Source: an uncultured Clostridia bacterium (lineage in GTDB: Bacteria > Bacillota > Clostridia > UBA1381). Taken from it: a DNA stretch of 64,000 bases. The stretch lies in assembly GCA_947624485.1 (NCBI GenBank), contig CANQKM010000004.1, positions 1 to 64,000 of the forward strand, given 5' to 3'. Below, in pieces: positions 33,827 through 42,621 of the stretch (the first letter of the stretch is position 1; the number at the start of each line of letters is the position of its first letter). The notes under the pieces were generated by a model. That model was not told the DNA's origin. It was given only the letters and a program-made list of their open reading frames with translations, and made no database searches. A program made the position numbers and the translations under genes.

Positions 33827-34600
33827 ATGCAGAATAACGAAGAAAAGAAGAAAAACAAAAAGCTTCCGGCGTTTTATATAGCTCTGTGCTGCTGCGTTCT
33901 GATGATAGGCGTAGCCGGCTTTATAACCGAAAAGCATACCGAGGACAGCGGCGCAGAAACGGTTACGGTTGGCGAGCTTCCGTCCGAGGAAAGCGATACC
34001 GCGCCTGTATTTTCGGGAGAGCTTCCCGAGGACGTGAGTTTGTCGCTTGCCGAGATAACGCCTCAGCCCGAACCGACAGCCGAGCCTGCAGCGGAAGAAA
34101 CGGCAGCCGAGGAAACGGATGCTCCGACAGATGAGGTTATGGATTACGCCGTTGACAACCCCGACGTTACGGGCGAATCGATTATGGTAACGAACGACCT
34201 CCCCGCGTTTATTATGCCGGTAAACGGCGAAATTCTCGAGCCGTACACCGACGTTCTCGCCTACAATCACGCGCTTGACGACTGGAGAGCGCACGGCGGT
34301 GTGGATATTGCCGCCGAAAAGGGCTGCTCCGTCGCGTCGGTCGCGTCGGGCGAGGTCGAAAGAGTGTACGACAACGCTATGGGCGCGTGCGTCGAAATAT
34401 CGCACCCGGCGGGATTTGTGACGCGTTACATGGGGCTTGAAGCCGCCGAAAACCTCACCGAAGGCAAGGAAGTACAGTCCGGCGAGGTAATAGGCACGGT
34501 CGGCGACTGCGCCGCCGAAAACGTCGAGCAGCCGCATCTCCATTTTGAAATGGAAAAGGACGGCGTTCCCGTAAATCCAACCGATTTCCTTCCTCACTAA
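33827..34600 (+). CDS. spoIIQ: Membrane-anchored M23 (LytM) peptidase-domain protein, SpoIIQ-like
   Basis: 257 residues from the ATG at 33827 (GGAGG upstream). A basic N-terminus and single membrane helix (FYIALCCCVLMIGVAGFI), then an acidic, Pro/Glu-rich linker (PEPTAEPAAEETAAEE), then the LytM domain. The zinc-site residues appear kept: WRAHGGVDIAA and the HLHFE motif. This layout matches SpoIIQ, which holds the engulfed forespore to the mother cell through SpoIIIAH; clostridial SpoIIQ often keeps the catalytic His, as here. A generic membrane-bound wall endopeptidase is the alternative. Confidence 0.78.
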   Translation: MQNNEEKKKNKKLPAFYIALCCCVLMIGVAGFITEKHTEDSGAETVTVGELPSEESDTAPVFSGELPEDVSLSLAEITPQPEPTAEPAAEETAAEETDAPTDEVMDYAVDNPDVTGESIMVTNDLPAFIMPVNGEILEPYTDVLAYNHALDDWRAHGGVDIAAEKGCSVASVASGEVERVYDNAMGACVEISHPAGFVTRYMGLEAAENLTEGKEVQSGEVIGTVGDCAAENVEQPHLHFEMEKDGVPVNPTDFLPH

Positions 34601-34613
34601 AGCAAATATACAC

Positions 34614-34648
34614 CATGCCCCCTCGCTCGGAGGGGGCATGTATTTTTT
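34614..34648. terminator. Terminator between the converging spoIIQ and aconitase genes
   Basis: CATGCCCCCT/AGGGGGCATG stem with TATTTTTT on the plus strand. The aconitase stop codon is within its tail. Confidence 0.88.
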
Positions 34649-36578
34649 ACGCGTTCTGTTTTGTGTAGTTGAGCAGTCCGCCGGCGTAAAGCATTTCCTT
34701 CTGTCTTTCGGAAAAGTCCGCGTTAAGCTCAAAATCGAAGCCCTTTGTAACATCCGTTGCCTTTATCACGTTTCCCGCCGCGATCTGCTTTCCTATATTT
34801 TCAATCTTTATTTCGTCCGTCTGGTCTATCCTGTCGTAGTCCGCCTCGTTTATGAACGTCAGCGGCACGATACCCGCGTTTATGAGGTTTGCCATATGTA
34901 TTCTCGCGAACGACTTCGTGATTACCGCTTTTACGCCGAGGTACAAGGGCGCTAACGCCGCGTGTTCTCTCGATGAGCCCTGTCCGTAGTTCGAGCCGCC
35001 GATTATAACGCTCTTGCCCATTTCAAGAGCGCGGTCATGGAATTTCTCGTCGCATACCGCGAAGCAGTATTCCGAAATCTTCGGAATATTCGAGCGGAGC
35101 GGTAAAATCTTCGCGCCCGCAGGCATGATGTGGTCGGTGGTGATATTGTCGCCGACCTTAAGGCTTACCTTCGCGTCGATAGTTTCAGCCAAAGGCTCCG
35201 ATACAGGGAACGGCTTGATGTTGGGGCCGCGCAGTACCTCAACGCTGTCCATTTCCTCTGCCGGAACGGGCGGTACTATCATATTGTCGTTTACCGTGAA
35301 TTTCTCGGGTAGCGTTATATCGGCAGCCTTGCCGAGTGTGCGCGGATCGGTGAACACGCCGGTAAGAGCCGATATTGCCGCAGTTTCGGGCGATACGAGG
35401 TAAATTTGTCCGTCCTTTGTGCCGCTTCTGCCCTCGAAATTTCTGTTGAAGGTTCTGAGCGATATACCCTTAGAGTTCGGCGACTGTCCCATACCTATGC
35501 ACGGACCGCACGCGCTTTCGAGTATTCTCGCGCCCGCGTCTATCATTATCGCCAGCGCGCCGTTATTCGCAAGCATATTAAGCACCTGCTTTGAGCCGGG
35601 CGCAATTGCGAGCGACACATCGGGGTGAACGGTCTTGCCCTTTAATATGTACGCAACCTTCATCATATCGAGAAGCGACGAGTTTGTGCATGAGCCGATA
35701 CATACCTGGTCTATCTTCTGTCCCGCAAGCTCCTCTATGCTCTTTACGTTGTCAGGCGAGTGAGGACACGCCGCGAGCGGAACGAGTTCGGAAAGATTTA
35801 TCTCAACCGTTTCGTCGTAAACCGCGTCAGCGTCGGGCTTTAATTCAGTCCAGACTTCCTCTCTGCCCTGCGCCTTCAAAAACTCGCGCGTAACCTCGTC
35901 CGACGGGAATATCGAGGTGGTCGCGCCAAGCTCCGCGCCCATGTTCGTTATCGTCGCGCGCTCCGGTACGGAAAGTGTCTTAACGCCCTCGCCCGTGTAT
36001 TCTATAACTTTGCCCACGCCGCCCTTTACGGACAGGCGCTTCAAAACCTCGAGTATAACGTCCTTCGCGGCAACCCACGGCTGCAGCTTACCCGTAAGAT
36101 TTACCTTCACGACCTTCGGGCAGGTTATGTAGTATGTGCCGCCGCCCATTGCAACCGCCACGTCCATGCCGCCCGCGCCTATGGCAATCATGCCGATACC
36201 GCCGCCTGTCGGGGTGTGGCTGTCCGAACCTATGAGCGTCTTTCCGGGTATGCCGAAGCGCTCCAGATGAACCTGGTGGCATATTCCGTTGCCGGGACGC
36301 GAGAAATATATTCCGTGCTTTTTCGCGACGCTTCCGATAAAGCGGTGGTCGTCCGCGTTCTCAAAGCCGCTCTGGAGCGTGTTGTGGTCTATGTACGCCA
36401 CGCTTCTTTCCGTCTTTACTCTCGGCACGCCCATAGCCTCAAATTCGAGATACGCCATTGTGCCTGTGGCGTCCTGCGTGAGCGTCTGGTCGATTTTAAT
36501 ACCGATTTCCGTACCCTTTACCATTTCGCCCTCAACAAGATGCGCCGAAAGGATTTTTTCTGTCAGTGTCATTCCCAT
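34647..36578 (-). CDS. acnA: Aconitate hydratase (Clostridia single-domain-order type)
   Basis: 643 residues from the ATG at 36578 (GGGAGG upstream). Substrate and cluster motifs: GSDSHTPTGGGIGMIAIGAGG, then CIGSCTNSSLLDM and ESACGPCIGMGQSP (the three cluster Cys), and the C-terminal swivel domain with GSNYGQGSSREHAALAPLYLGVKAVI. It converts citrate to isocitrate in the cytoplasm. The length of about 640 residues matches the shorter aconitase/homoaconitase-like form common in Clostridia, not the 900-residue AcnA. The gene stands alone here; citrate synthase and isocitrate dehydrogenase are not adjacent. Confidence 0.93.
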   Translation of the reverse strand: MGMTLTEKILSAHLVEGEMVKGTEIGIKIDQTLTQDATGTMAYLEFEAMGVPRVKTERSVAYIDHNTLQSGFENADDHRFIGSVAKKHGIYFSRPGNGICHQVHLERFGIPGKTLIGSDSHTPTGGGIGMIAIGAGGMDVAVAMGGGTYYITCPKVVKVNLTGKLQPWVAAKDVILEVLKRLSVKGGVGKVIEYTGEGVKTLSVPERATITNMGAELGATTSIFPSDEVTREFLKAQGREEVWTELKPDADAVYDETVEINLSELVPLAACPHSPDNVKSIEELAGQKIDQVCIGSCTNSSLLDMMKVAYILKGKTVHPDVSLAIAPGSKQVLNMLANNGALAIMIDAGARILESACGPCIGMGQSPNSKGISLRTFNRNFEGRSGTKDGQIYLVSPETAAISALTGVFTDPRTLGKAADITLPEKFTVNDNMIVPPVPAEEMDSVEVLRGPNIKPFPVSEPLAETIDAKVSLKVGDNITTDHIMPAGAKILPLRSNIPKISEYCFAVCDEKFHDRALEMGKSVIIGGSNYGQGSSREHAALAPLYLGVKAVITKSFARIHMANLINAGIVPLTFINEADYDRIDQTDEIKIENIGKQIAAGNVIKATDVTKGFDFELNADFSERQKEMLYAGGLLNYTKQNA

Positions 36579-36615
36579 AGTAATTCCTCCCATATTTTTA
36601 TACAGTTCTGCGTAT

Positions 36616-36645
36616 ATTTTAATACATACGTGCGCCCTTTGTCAA
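36616..36645 (-). promoter_or_regulatory. Promoter of the aconitase gene
   Basis: TTGACA, 18 bases, TAAAAT on the minus strand, 38 bases upstream of the ATG. Confidence 0.6.
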
Positions 36646-36706
36646 GTGTAACGGCGGCGTAAAAAAGCGTTAATGAATAATTTATATTATATTTTGGATT
36701 TATTAC

Positions 36707-36735
36707 TTGCAAAATCGCCGTTTCGGGCTTATAAT
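36707..36735 (+). promoter_or_regulatory. Promoter of the spoVB-like gene
   Basis: TTGCAA, 17 bases, TATAAT on the plus strand, 31 bases upstream of the ATG. The ORF-track start overlaps it, which supports the later ATG at 36766. Confidence 0.7.
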
Positions 36736-36765
36736 ACACATAACGGACAAACGAGGAGAAATTTT

Positions 36766-38463
36766 ATGGAAAACGTAAAAAAAGAGAAAACAAAATCGTT
36801 TATGAGCAACGTCACGGTTATTCTCGTGTCGCAGATAATCGTCAAGCTGTTCGGAATGATTTACAGGATAGTTATAACGAACGTGCCGGGCTTCGGAGAC
36901 GAGGCTCTGGGACTTTACAACGTCGGATTTCAGATTTACACGGTGCTTCTTGCAATATCGTCCGTCGGCATACCGAACGCCATATCGAAAATGGTGTCTG
37001 AAAGAGCCGCTATAGACGACTACAAGGGCGCGGAAAAGATATTTAAGACGGCTATGGCGCTGTTCACCGCGATAGGTCTCGCGACGACAGCCGTCCTGTT
37101 CTTCGGCGCGGACATATTCGCGGAAAAACTCATAAAAATGCCCGGCTCGCAGCACGTCATGCGCGCTCTCGCGCCGTCGCTGCTGTTCGTGTGCGTGTCG
37201 TCCGTAATACGCGGCTACTTCACCGGTCTTAAGGATATGCGCGCGACGAGCAATTCGCAGGTACTCGAACAGATACTCAAATGCTCGCTTACGATTATAT
37301 TCGTGTACATCGCGGCCGGTATGGCTGCGTCGGCCGAAATGATGGCGACGTGGGCAAACTTCGCGACGTCGGTCGCAACGGTTCTGAGCTTCCTTTACCT
37401 CATGCTGTTCTACCACAACAGAAAAAAATCGCTCAGCCGTAAGGCCGAGCAAAGCACGGGCGAAACGCTCAAGGAGAGCGGCGGCAGACTGATGAAGGCT
37501 ATACTGCTTTTGAGCATACCCATTTCGCTCGGCTCTATCATCACCGCGATAAACCGCGTAATAGACACCGCGACGGTGAGCCGCGGCATACAGATAGCGT
37601 TCGCCGAGGTTATACCGGCACACGGAAACACAGCGGCTATCGTTTCGCCCGACGCGGACGCGCTCGTTGAAGCGGTAAGGCGGCTGTCGGGACTTCTGGC
37701 AAAGAGCGATATTCTCTACAATATGCCGCTCGCGGTGAATTTCGCGTTCGCGACGGTGCTTGTGCCGTACGTCGCAAGCGCGATGAAGCTCAAAAACTAC
37801 GCGGAAGCAGCCGAAAAGGTGAACTATTCGCTGCTCGTGTCGATACTTATAATACTGCCGTGCGCGATAGGTCTTATTGTGCTTGCCGAGCCGGTGTACA
37901 AAATCATTTACTTTAACGCGTCCGAGGGCTACGAGCTTTTGCAGCTTGTGTCGGTGTCGCTCATATTCGCGGCTCTGGCGCAGACAATGACCGGCTCGCT
38001 CCAGGGTATCGGCAAGGTGTTTGTTCCGGCAATAAGTCTGCTGTTCGGCTGCATAGCGAAAATAATACTCAACATACTGCTCATAAGAATACCGTCCGTA
38101 AACATCTACGGCGCGGCTGTAAGCTCCATTGCGTGTCAGTTCATTTCGTGCGCGATATGCTTTATGGTGCTGAGGAAACACTGCAGGCTTAAAATACAGC
38201 CCGTAAAGTATATCGTAAAGCCGCTCATAGCCGGAGTTGTTATGGGCGCGGCGGCACTTGGAACGTACAAGCTCGTCACGCTTGTGACAGGCGCAGGCTT
38301 TGTTGCAAATCTCATCGCAACGGTTCTGGCTATCGGCGTGGCGGTCGTTGTGTACTTCGCGCTCGTGTTCGCGCTCAAAGTCATGTCTCCCGACGAGGTC
38401 AAGCAACTCCCAGCCGGTGATAAGATTTACAAGCTGCTCGTTAAGACGAGATTGTATAAATAA
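36766..38463 (+). CDS. spoVB: SpoVB/MurJ-like lipid flippase
   Basis: 565 residues, polytopic with about 14 membrane helices, of the MOP (polysaccharide transporter) superfamily. The N-terminus (SNVTVILVSQIIVKLFGMIYRI, ALGLYNVGFQIYTVLLAISSVGIPNAISKMVSE) and the VIRGYFTGLKDMRATSNSQV loop are characteristic of SpoVB and its paralogues, which move lipid-linked cell-wall precursors across the membrane, for the spore cortex in sporulating Firmicutes. Start at the ATG with GAGGAG upstream. Monocistronic, between its own promoter and terminator. The vegetative MurJ role cannot be excluded. Confidence 0.88.
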   Translation: MENVKKEKTKSFMSNVTVILVSQIIVKLFGMIYRIVITNVPGFGDEALGLYNVGFQIYTVLLAISSVGIPNAISKMVSERAAIDDYKGAEKIFKTAMALFTAIGLATTAVLFFGADIFAEKLIKMPGSQHVMRALAPSLLFVCVSSVIRGYFTGLKDMRATSNSQVLEQILKCSLTIIFVYIAAGMAASAEMMATWANFATSVATVLSFLYLMLFYHNRKKSLSRKAEQSTGETLKESGGRLMKAILLLSIPISLGSIITAINRVIDTATVSRGIQIAFAEVIPAHGNTAAIVSPDADALVEAVRRLSGLLAKSDILYNMPLAVNFAFATVLVPYVASAMKLKNYAEAAEKVNYSLLVSILIILPCAIGLIVLAEPVYKIIYFNASEGYELLQLVSVSLIFAALAQTMTGSLQGIGKVFVPAISLLFGCIAKIILNILLIRIPSVNIYGAAVSSIACQFISCAICFMVLRKHCRLKIQPVKYIVKPLIAGVVMGAAALGTYKLVTLVTGAGFVANLIATVLAIGVAVVVYFALVFALKVMSPDEVKQLPAGDKIYKLLVKTRLYK

Positions 38464-38473
38464 AACAGGCATC

Positions 38474-38504
38474 AAAAAAACGTACCATGAGGTACGTTTT
38501 TTTT
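38474..38504. terminator. Bidirectional terminator between spoVB and the amidase
   Basis: AAAAAAACGTACC-ATGA-GGTACGTTTTTTTT, symmetric A and T runs, serving two converging genes. Confidence 0.92.
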
Positions 38505-38508
38505 CATA

Positions 38509-40074
38509 TTACTGCGGCATATCCACTTCGCGGAGGGTGAGGATAATGCCTTCGGCGATGCCCTGAGCGGCTTTTTGCTGGTACTCGTCGGTAGTCATAA
38601 GATATACCTCCTCGGGGTTTGAGATAAATCCGACCTCGGCAAGCACCGCCGGCATGTTGCAGCGTCTTGTTACGGCATGTTCAGCCGTCTTTACGCCGCG
38701 GTTTACGGACTGCATATACTGAAGCATTCTTTCAAGCACGTTTTCCGCAAACGCTTCGCTCGTCACGCCGTAGCCGTAGTCGTTATTTTCCTCGGCGTAA
38801 TATACCTCCGTGCCTTGCGCCTCGCTCGCTTCGGCTGAATTGATATGTATGCTTATGAACAGCGCGGCGTTTTCCGCGTTCGCCTGCTCCGGTCTTTCCG
38901 TCAGCGACGGAAGCGTGTCGCCCTCGCGCGTCAGAGAAACATTATAGCCCGCATTTTCGAGTATGGCTTGCACGCGCTTTGTTATCTGAAGCGTAAGCTC
39001 CTTCTCGTACACAGGCTCGCCGTCAAGCTCGCCGACCGCGCCGCTGTCGCTGCCGCCGTGTCCCGCGTCAAGCACGATAAGCATATCCTCCGAGGAACGC
39101 GGCGTGTAATTTGTGTTCTGCGTCACCGTAGCCTTGATCTCCTTTTTTATGTCCTCCGCCGCGGCTTCCTGCTTCGGAGCGGTTATCACGGTGTTGATTT
39201 CAAGCGTGTTGTCGGACGTCTGCGTCACGGTATACGTTTTGAGATTATTCATGTCAAGCACTATACGCGCTCGCTCATCGTTGTCGCCCACTCTTACCGC
39301 GCTCACTCCAGCCGCGCCGACTGTGATGTTCTCGTCAACGCCGTAAATTTTCGCGTACGGAATATCCACTACCAGTCTTGTTGGAGACTGGAGAACGAAA
39401 TCGTCGTAATTTTCTATCACGCCGTCGGTCGTAACCGTTACGCAAGCCGTTTCCGCGCCCGTGATGTCGTACGAAACATCGGTCACATAAAGCTCCGGCT
39501 CGGGCGTAGGCTCGGGAGTGGGTTCGGGTTCGGCGTATTCCTGCACCGGCGTTTCATCAACGAGCGTGTAGCCGTCCGACTCGATGAGTATCGCACCGTC
39601 ATCGCCGTCAAATTCAACGTCGAGACCTATGCTTTCGCTTATGAAACGAACGGGTACCATCGTCTTTGTCTCGCCGCCGACCTTTGATATGAGCTTCGGC
39701 ACAACGTTATCGGGTATCTTTGTCTTAGCGCCGTTTATGTACGCGACGTTGTCGTTTATTCTGAGCTTTACATCGGTGTTGTCGCCCTTGACCTCCACCG
39801 TCTGCGTCTCGTTTATGTAGTCTACCTCAGCGCCGACCTCCTCGAATATCTCTCTTACCGGCACAAGCGCTCTGTCGTTAAAAATAATCGGCGAAAGAGG
39901 CGGATCTATAAGCTGATTGTTTACCACGAGCGAATAAAATTCGCCGTTGTACTCGTGCATACCTCCGTCGTATTCAAGCATCACGCCGTCCGCGTCCGCG
40001 CAAACGGCGCCGCACAGCATTACCGCCAGCGCGGCAATTACGGTAATTACAGCCTTTCTCATTTTTAACATCAT
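38509..40074 (-). CDS. N-acetylmuramoyl-L-alanine amidase with copper-amine-oxidase-like and AMIN domains
   Basis: 521 residues, secreted (signal peptide ending CGAVCADA). A copper-amine-oxidase N1-like domain (PPLSPIIFNDRALVPVREIFEEVGA, TKTMVPVRFISESIGLDV), a PEPTPEPTPEPE linker, an AMIN domain (about 190-290; SPTRLVVDIPYAKI), and a C-terminal Amidase_3 domain with zinc ligands in VLDAGHGGSDSG, YEKELTLQI and SIHINSAEA and the catalytic Glu in AEVGFISNPEE. It cleaves the glycan-peptide bond of peptidoglycan, in division or spore release. The start is ambiguous: ATGs at 40074 and 40062 lie 0 and 12 bases after GGGAG. Confidence 0.93.
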   Translation of the reverse strand: MMLKMRKAVITVIAALAVMLCGAVCADADGVMLEYDGGMHEYNGEFYSLVVNNQLIDPPLSPIIFNDRALVPVREIFEEVGAEVDYINETQTVEVKGDNTDVKLRINDNVAYINGAKTKIPDNVVPKLISKVGGETKTMVPVRFISESIGLDVEFDGDDGAILIESDGYTLVDETPVQEYAEPEPTPEPTPEPELYVTDVSYDITGAETACVTVTTDGVIENYDDFVLQSPTRLVVDIPYAKIYGVDENITVGAAGVSAVRVGDNDERARIVLDMNNLKTYTVTQTSDNTLEINTVITAPKQEAAAEDIKKEIKATVTQNTNYTPRSSEDMLIVLDAGHGGSDSGAVGELDGEPVYEKELTLQITKRVQAILENAGYNVSLTREGDTLPSLTERPEQANAENAALFISIHINSAEASEAQGTEVYYAEENNDYGYGVTSEAFAENVLERMLQYMQSVNRGVKTAEHAVTRRCNMPAVLAEVGFISNPEEVYLMTTDEYQQKAAQGIAEGIILTLREVDMPQ

Positions 40075-40105
40075 CTCCCATACATTTGTTTATCCTATAC
40101 ATAAT

Positions 40106-41113
40106 TTATTCCGCGAACGGAATGTCGAAATGCTCGTAAGCGGCTTTTGTGGCAACTCTGCCGCGCGGCGTGCGCGCTATAAACCCGAGCTGGAGAAGGT
40201 ACGGCTCGTACACGTCCTCGATCGTGCCGGGTTCCTCCCCTATCGTCGCCGCGAGCGTGTCAAGTCCCACAGGTCCGCCGCCGAAATTCTCTATCATGGT
40301 TTTGAGCATGCGGCTGTCGATCGCGTCAAGTCCAAGCTCGTCCACCTCCATGCTTTTAAGCGCTTCGGCTGCCACCGCGTAGGTTATAACTCCGTCATGT
40401 TTAACCTGCGCGAAATCTCTTACGCGCTTTAGGAAGCGGTTCGCGATTCTCGGCGTACCGCGCGAGCGTGACGCTATTTCAGCCGCGCCCTCCTCGTCTA
40501 TGTCTATTTCGAGAAGTCCTGCGCTGCGTGTGACGATCTCCTTCAAATCCTCCACGCTGTAAAGCTCAAGACGGCTTATTACGCCGAAACGGTCGCGCAG
40601 CGGCGCTGACAGAAGTCCCGCACGCGTCGTCGCGCCTATCAGCGTGAATTTCTCTATCGGAAGGTGCAGCGTTCTTGCCGCAAGACCTTTGCCCGTTATT
40701 ATGTCAAGCGTGTAGTCCTCCATTGCGGGGTACAGTATTTCCTCGACCGTCCTCGACATGCGGTGTATCTCGTCGATGAACAGTATATCGTGAGCCGAAA
40801 GGCTCGTGAGTATCGCCGCAAGGTCGCCCGCGCGCTCAATCGCAGGACCTGACGTTATCCTTATATTTACGCCCATCTCGTTGGCGATAATGCCGGCAAG
40901 CGTCGTTTTGCCAAGTCCCGGCGGCCCGTACAAAAGCACGTGGTCAAGCGGTTCGTGGCGGTCGAGCGCAGCCTTTATGTACACGTCGAGATTGCTCTTT
41001 ACCTTGTCCTGACCGATGTACTCGCCGAGCGTTTTCGGGCGCAGTCCGTATTCTATTTCCGCGTCCTCGCCGGTAAATCCGCCGGTGACAAATCTCTCAT
41101 CTTCCTCAAACAA
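40106..41113 (-). CDS. ruvB: Holliday junction DNA helicase RuvB
   Basis: 335 residues from a TTG start with GGAGGT seven bases upstream. Walker [20 protein letters not shown], Walker [10 protein letters not shown], sensor [18 protein letters not shown] and the C-terminal winged helix ([31 protein letters not shown]) are all present. RuvB hexamers drive branch migration with RuvA. The start is 25 bases after the ruvA stop, one operon. Confidence 0.98.
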   Translation of the reverse strand: MFEEDERFVTGGFTGEDAEIEYGLRPKTLGEYIGQDKVKSNLDVYIKAALDRHEPLDHVLLYGPPGLGKTTLAGIIANEMGVNIRITSGPAIERAGDLAAILTSLSAHDILFIDEIHRMSRTVEEILYPAMEDYTLDIITGKGLAARTLHLPIEKFTLIGATTRAGLLSAPLRDRFGVISRLELYSVEDLKEIVTRSAGLLEIDIDEEGAAEIASRSRGTPRIANRFLKRVRDFAQVKHDGVITYAVAAEALKSMEVDELGLDAIDSRMLKTMIENFGGGPVGLDTLAATIGEEPGTIEDVYEPYLLQLGFIARTPRGRVATKAAYEHFDIPFAE

Positions 41114-41138
41114 AGGCGTTACCTCCGATTTTAATTAG

Positions 41139-41729
41139 TTAAAACAGCTTCGTAAGCGCGTACTTTACAAGCGCCTCGACGCTCATGGAATTGTCCGCAC
41201 CCTTAAGAGCGGCTGTCGCCTCCTGCATGCTGTAGCCGAGCGACACGAGAGCGGCTGCCGCTTCGCTTCTGTTGTCTCCCGATACGGCAGGCGCAGTATC
41301 GTCGTCAAGCGGCAGGTTCAAAGCTTCACCCTTAATCTTATCGCTCAGCTCATGAATTATCCGCTGCGCCATTTTCGGCCCTATACCCTGCGCGCGCGTT
41401 ATCATCTTAACGTCGCCCGTCACGATTGCGGCGGCTATTTCCGAAGAATCTCCGACCGAGAGAACGGCAAGTGCCGCCTTCGGTCCCACGCCCGACACCG
41501 ACGTGAGAAGCAGAAACATATTCTTTTCTTCCGTCGACGTGAAGCCGTAAAGCTCCATAATATCCTCGCGCACGTGCAAACACGTGTACATTTTAACCGC
41601 CGAGCCGATACTTCCCGCGTGCTGTACGCTTGTCAGCGACGTGTAAATCATATATCCGACGCCGCCCACGTCTATAACAACATAATTCTCGCTCTTATGC
41701 GCGAGCGTTCCTTTTATATAGTAATACAT
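41139..41729 (-). CDS. ruvA: Holliday junction DNA helicase subunit RuvA
   Basis: 196 residues from the ATG at 41729 (AAGGA upstream); the ORF-track start at 41774 lies upstream of the likely transcript start. OB-fold N-terminus (MYYYIKGTLAHKSENYVVID, VGYMIYTSLTS), helix-hairpin-helix units (LTSVSGVGPKAALAVLS, ITRAQGIGPKMAQRIIHELSDKI) and a C-terminal UBA-like domain (AAALVSLGYSMQEATAAL) that contacts RuvB. It binds the four-way junction. First gene of ruvAB, driven by a promoter overlapped by a perfect palindrome. Confidence 0.98.
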   Translation of the reverse strand: MYYYIKGTLAHKSENYVVIDVGGVGYMIYTSLTSVQHAGSIGSAVKMYTCLHVREDIMELYGFTSTEEKNMFLLLTSVSGVGPKAALAVLSVGDSSEIAAAIVTGDVKMITRAQGIGPKMAQRIIHELSDKIKGEALNLPLDDDTAPAVSGDNRSEAAAALVSLGYSMQEATAALKGADNSMSVEALVKYALTKLF

Positions 41730-41758
41730 AAAATTCCTTCCGAAAGATTTATTGACAG

Positions 41759-41791
41759 TGTAATAATACAACATTATTACAATTATGTCAA
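41759..41791 (-). promoter_or_regulatory. ruvAB promoter with a 9-bp inverted-repeat operator
   Basis: On the minus strand TTGACA, 17 bases, TATTAT. A perfect palindrome TGTAATAAT-GTTGT-ATTATTACA (41759-41781) covers the spacer and -10. This is not the SOS LexA box of Firmicutes (GAAC...GTTC). A plus-strand TTGACA (41752-41757) also abuts it. Confidence 0.75.
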
Positions 41792-41971
41792 CCCCGTAAT
41801 TATTAAGAAATTGTTACAGATTGTAATATTTTGAAATAAAATTATAATTTTTGACAAAATTCGTCATGCATTTTGCACAATGAATTAAAATAAATAAACG
41901 TTTTATATGGTAATAATAAATAAAATTTGTATATTTCAGTCATATTTCTAAAATGTTAAGAAATTATTAAA

Positions 41972-42004
41972 CGCACCGCTATATATAGACATTCAAGCGG
42001 TGCG
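41972..42004 (-). terminator. Terminator of ruvC
   Basis: CGCACCGCT and AGCGGTGCG pair across about 15 bases; the minus strand continues TTTAATAATTT. It separates ruvC from ruvAB. Confidence 0.8.
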
Positions 42005-42020
42005 CCGTCAATATATGGTT

Positions 42021-42524
42021 TTACTTAATTTTGTTCACTCCGAGCGCTATGCCGAGCTTCGAGGTCATCGTGTGCGTTAGCGCAATCGCCAAAGCGTCCG
42101 CCGCGTCGTCGGGCTTGGGTACCGCGTTGAGGTGAAGGAGCATTTTTACCATCGTCTGTATCTGCTTTTTGTCGGCGCGTCCGTAGCCCGCGATCGACTG
42201 CTTCACCTGCAGCGGCGTGTACTCGTATATCGGCACATTTCGGCTCGTCACCGACACGAGCAGCACTCCCCTTGCCTGTGCAACGTTTATCGCCGTTTTC
42301 TGGTTGGTGTTGAAGAAAAGCTCCTCGATCGCGACCGCGTCGGGCTTGTACTCGTCTATAAGCCTGCCCGTTTCACGGAAAATGATATTGAGCCGCTCCG
42401 TCGTGTTCATGCCGGCGGGCGTTGTCACGGCGCAGTGGTGTATGTAGCGCGTCCTTCCCTTTTCGTATTCTATTATGCCTATGCCGACTATCGCGTAGCC
42501 GGGATCTATACCCATTACTATCAT
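42021..42524 (-). CDS. ruvC: Holliday junction resolvase RuvC
   Basis: 167 residues. RNase H-like fold with catalytic acids in VMGIDPGYAIVGIGI, VAIEELFFNTNQKTAINVAQARG and DDAADALAIALTH. YTPLQVKQSIAGYGRADKKQIQ is the junction-recognition loop. It cuts Holliday junctions symmetrically after RuvAB branch migration. It is followed by its own terminator and 245 bases of AT-rich sequence before ruvA, so here it is a separate unit from ruvAB. Confidence 0.97.
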   Translation of the reverse strand: MIVMGIDPGYAIVGIGIIEYEKGRTRYIHHCAVTTPAGMNTTERLNIIFRETGRLIDEYKPDAVAIEELFFNTNQKTAINVAQARGVLLVSVTSRNVPIYEYTPLQVKQSIAGYGRADKKQIQTMVKMLLHLNAVPKPDDAADALAIALTHTMTSKLGIALGVNKIK

Positions 42525-42550
42525 TATTTACCTCTTTTTCAAATTACCTA

Positions 42551-42579
42551 TTGAATATTGACAAAAATCGTTGTATAAT
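42551..42579 (+). promoter_or_regulatory. Promoter of argG
   Basis: TTGAAT, 17 bases, TATAAT. The start region TTGTATAATGTACCTTGTAT and following AT-rich bases could hold arginine-repressor boxes, but no full consensus is visible. Confidence 0.65.
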
Positions 42580-42621
42580 GTACCTTGTATAAATATATAT
42601 TATTTTAGGAGGAATGTCAAC

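Noticed and set aside
33800-34753. 317-codon minus ORF opposite spoIIQ
   Set aside because: Shadow of the SpoIIQ-like gene and aconitase end; no domain and no start signal.
36703-38475. 590-codon minus-strand ORF opposite spoVB
   Set aside because: Very rich in Arg, His and Tyr with no domain; it is the antisense of a GC-rich membrane protein gene.
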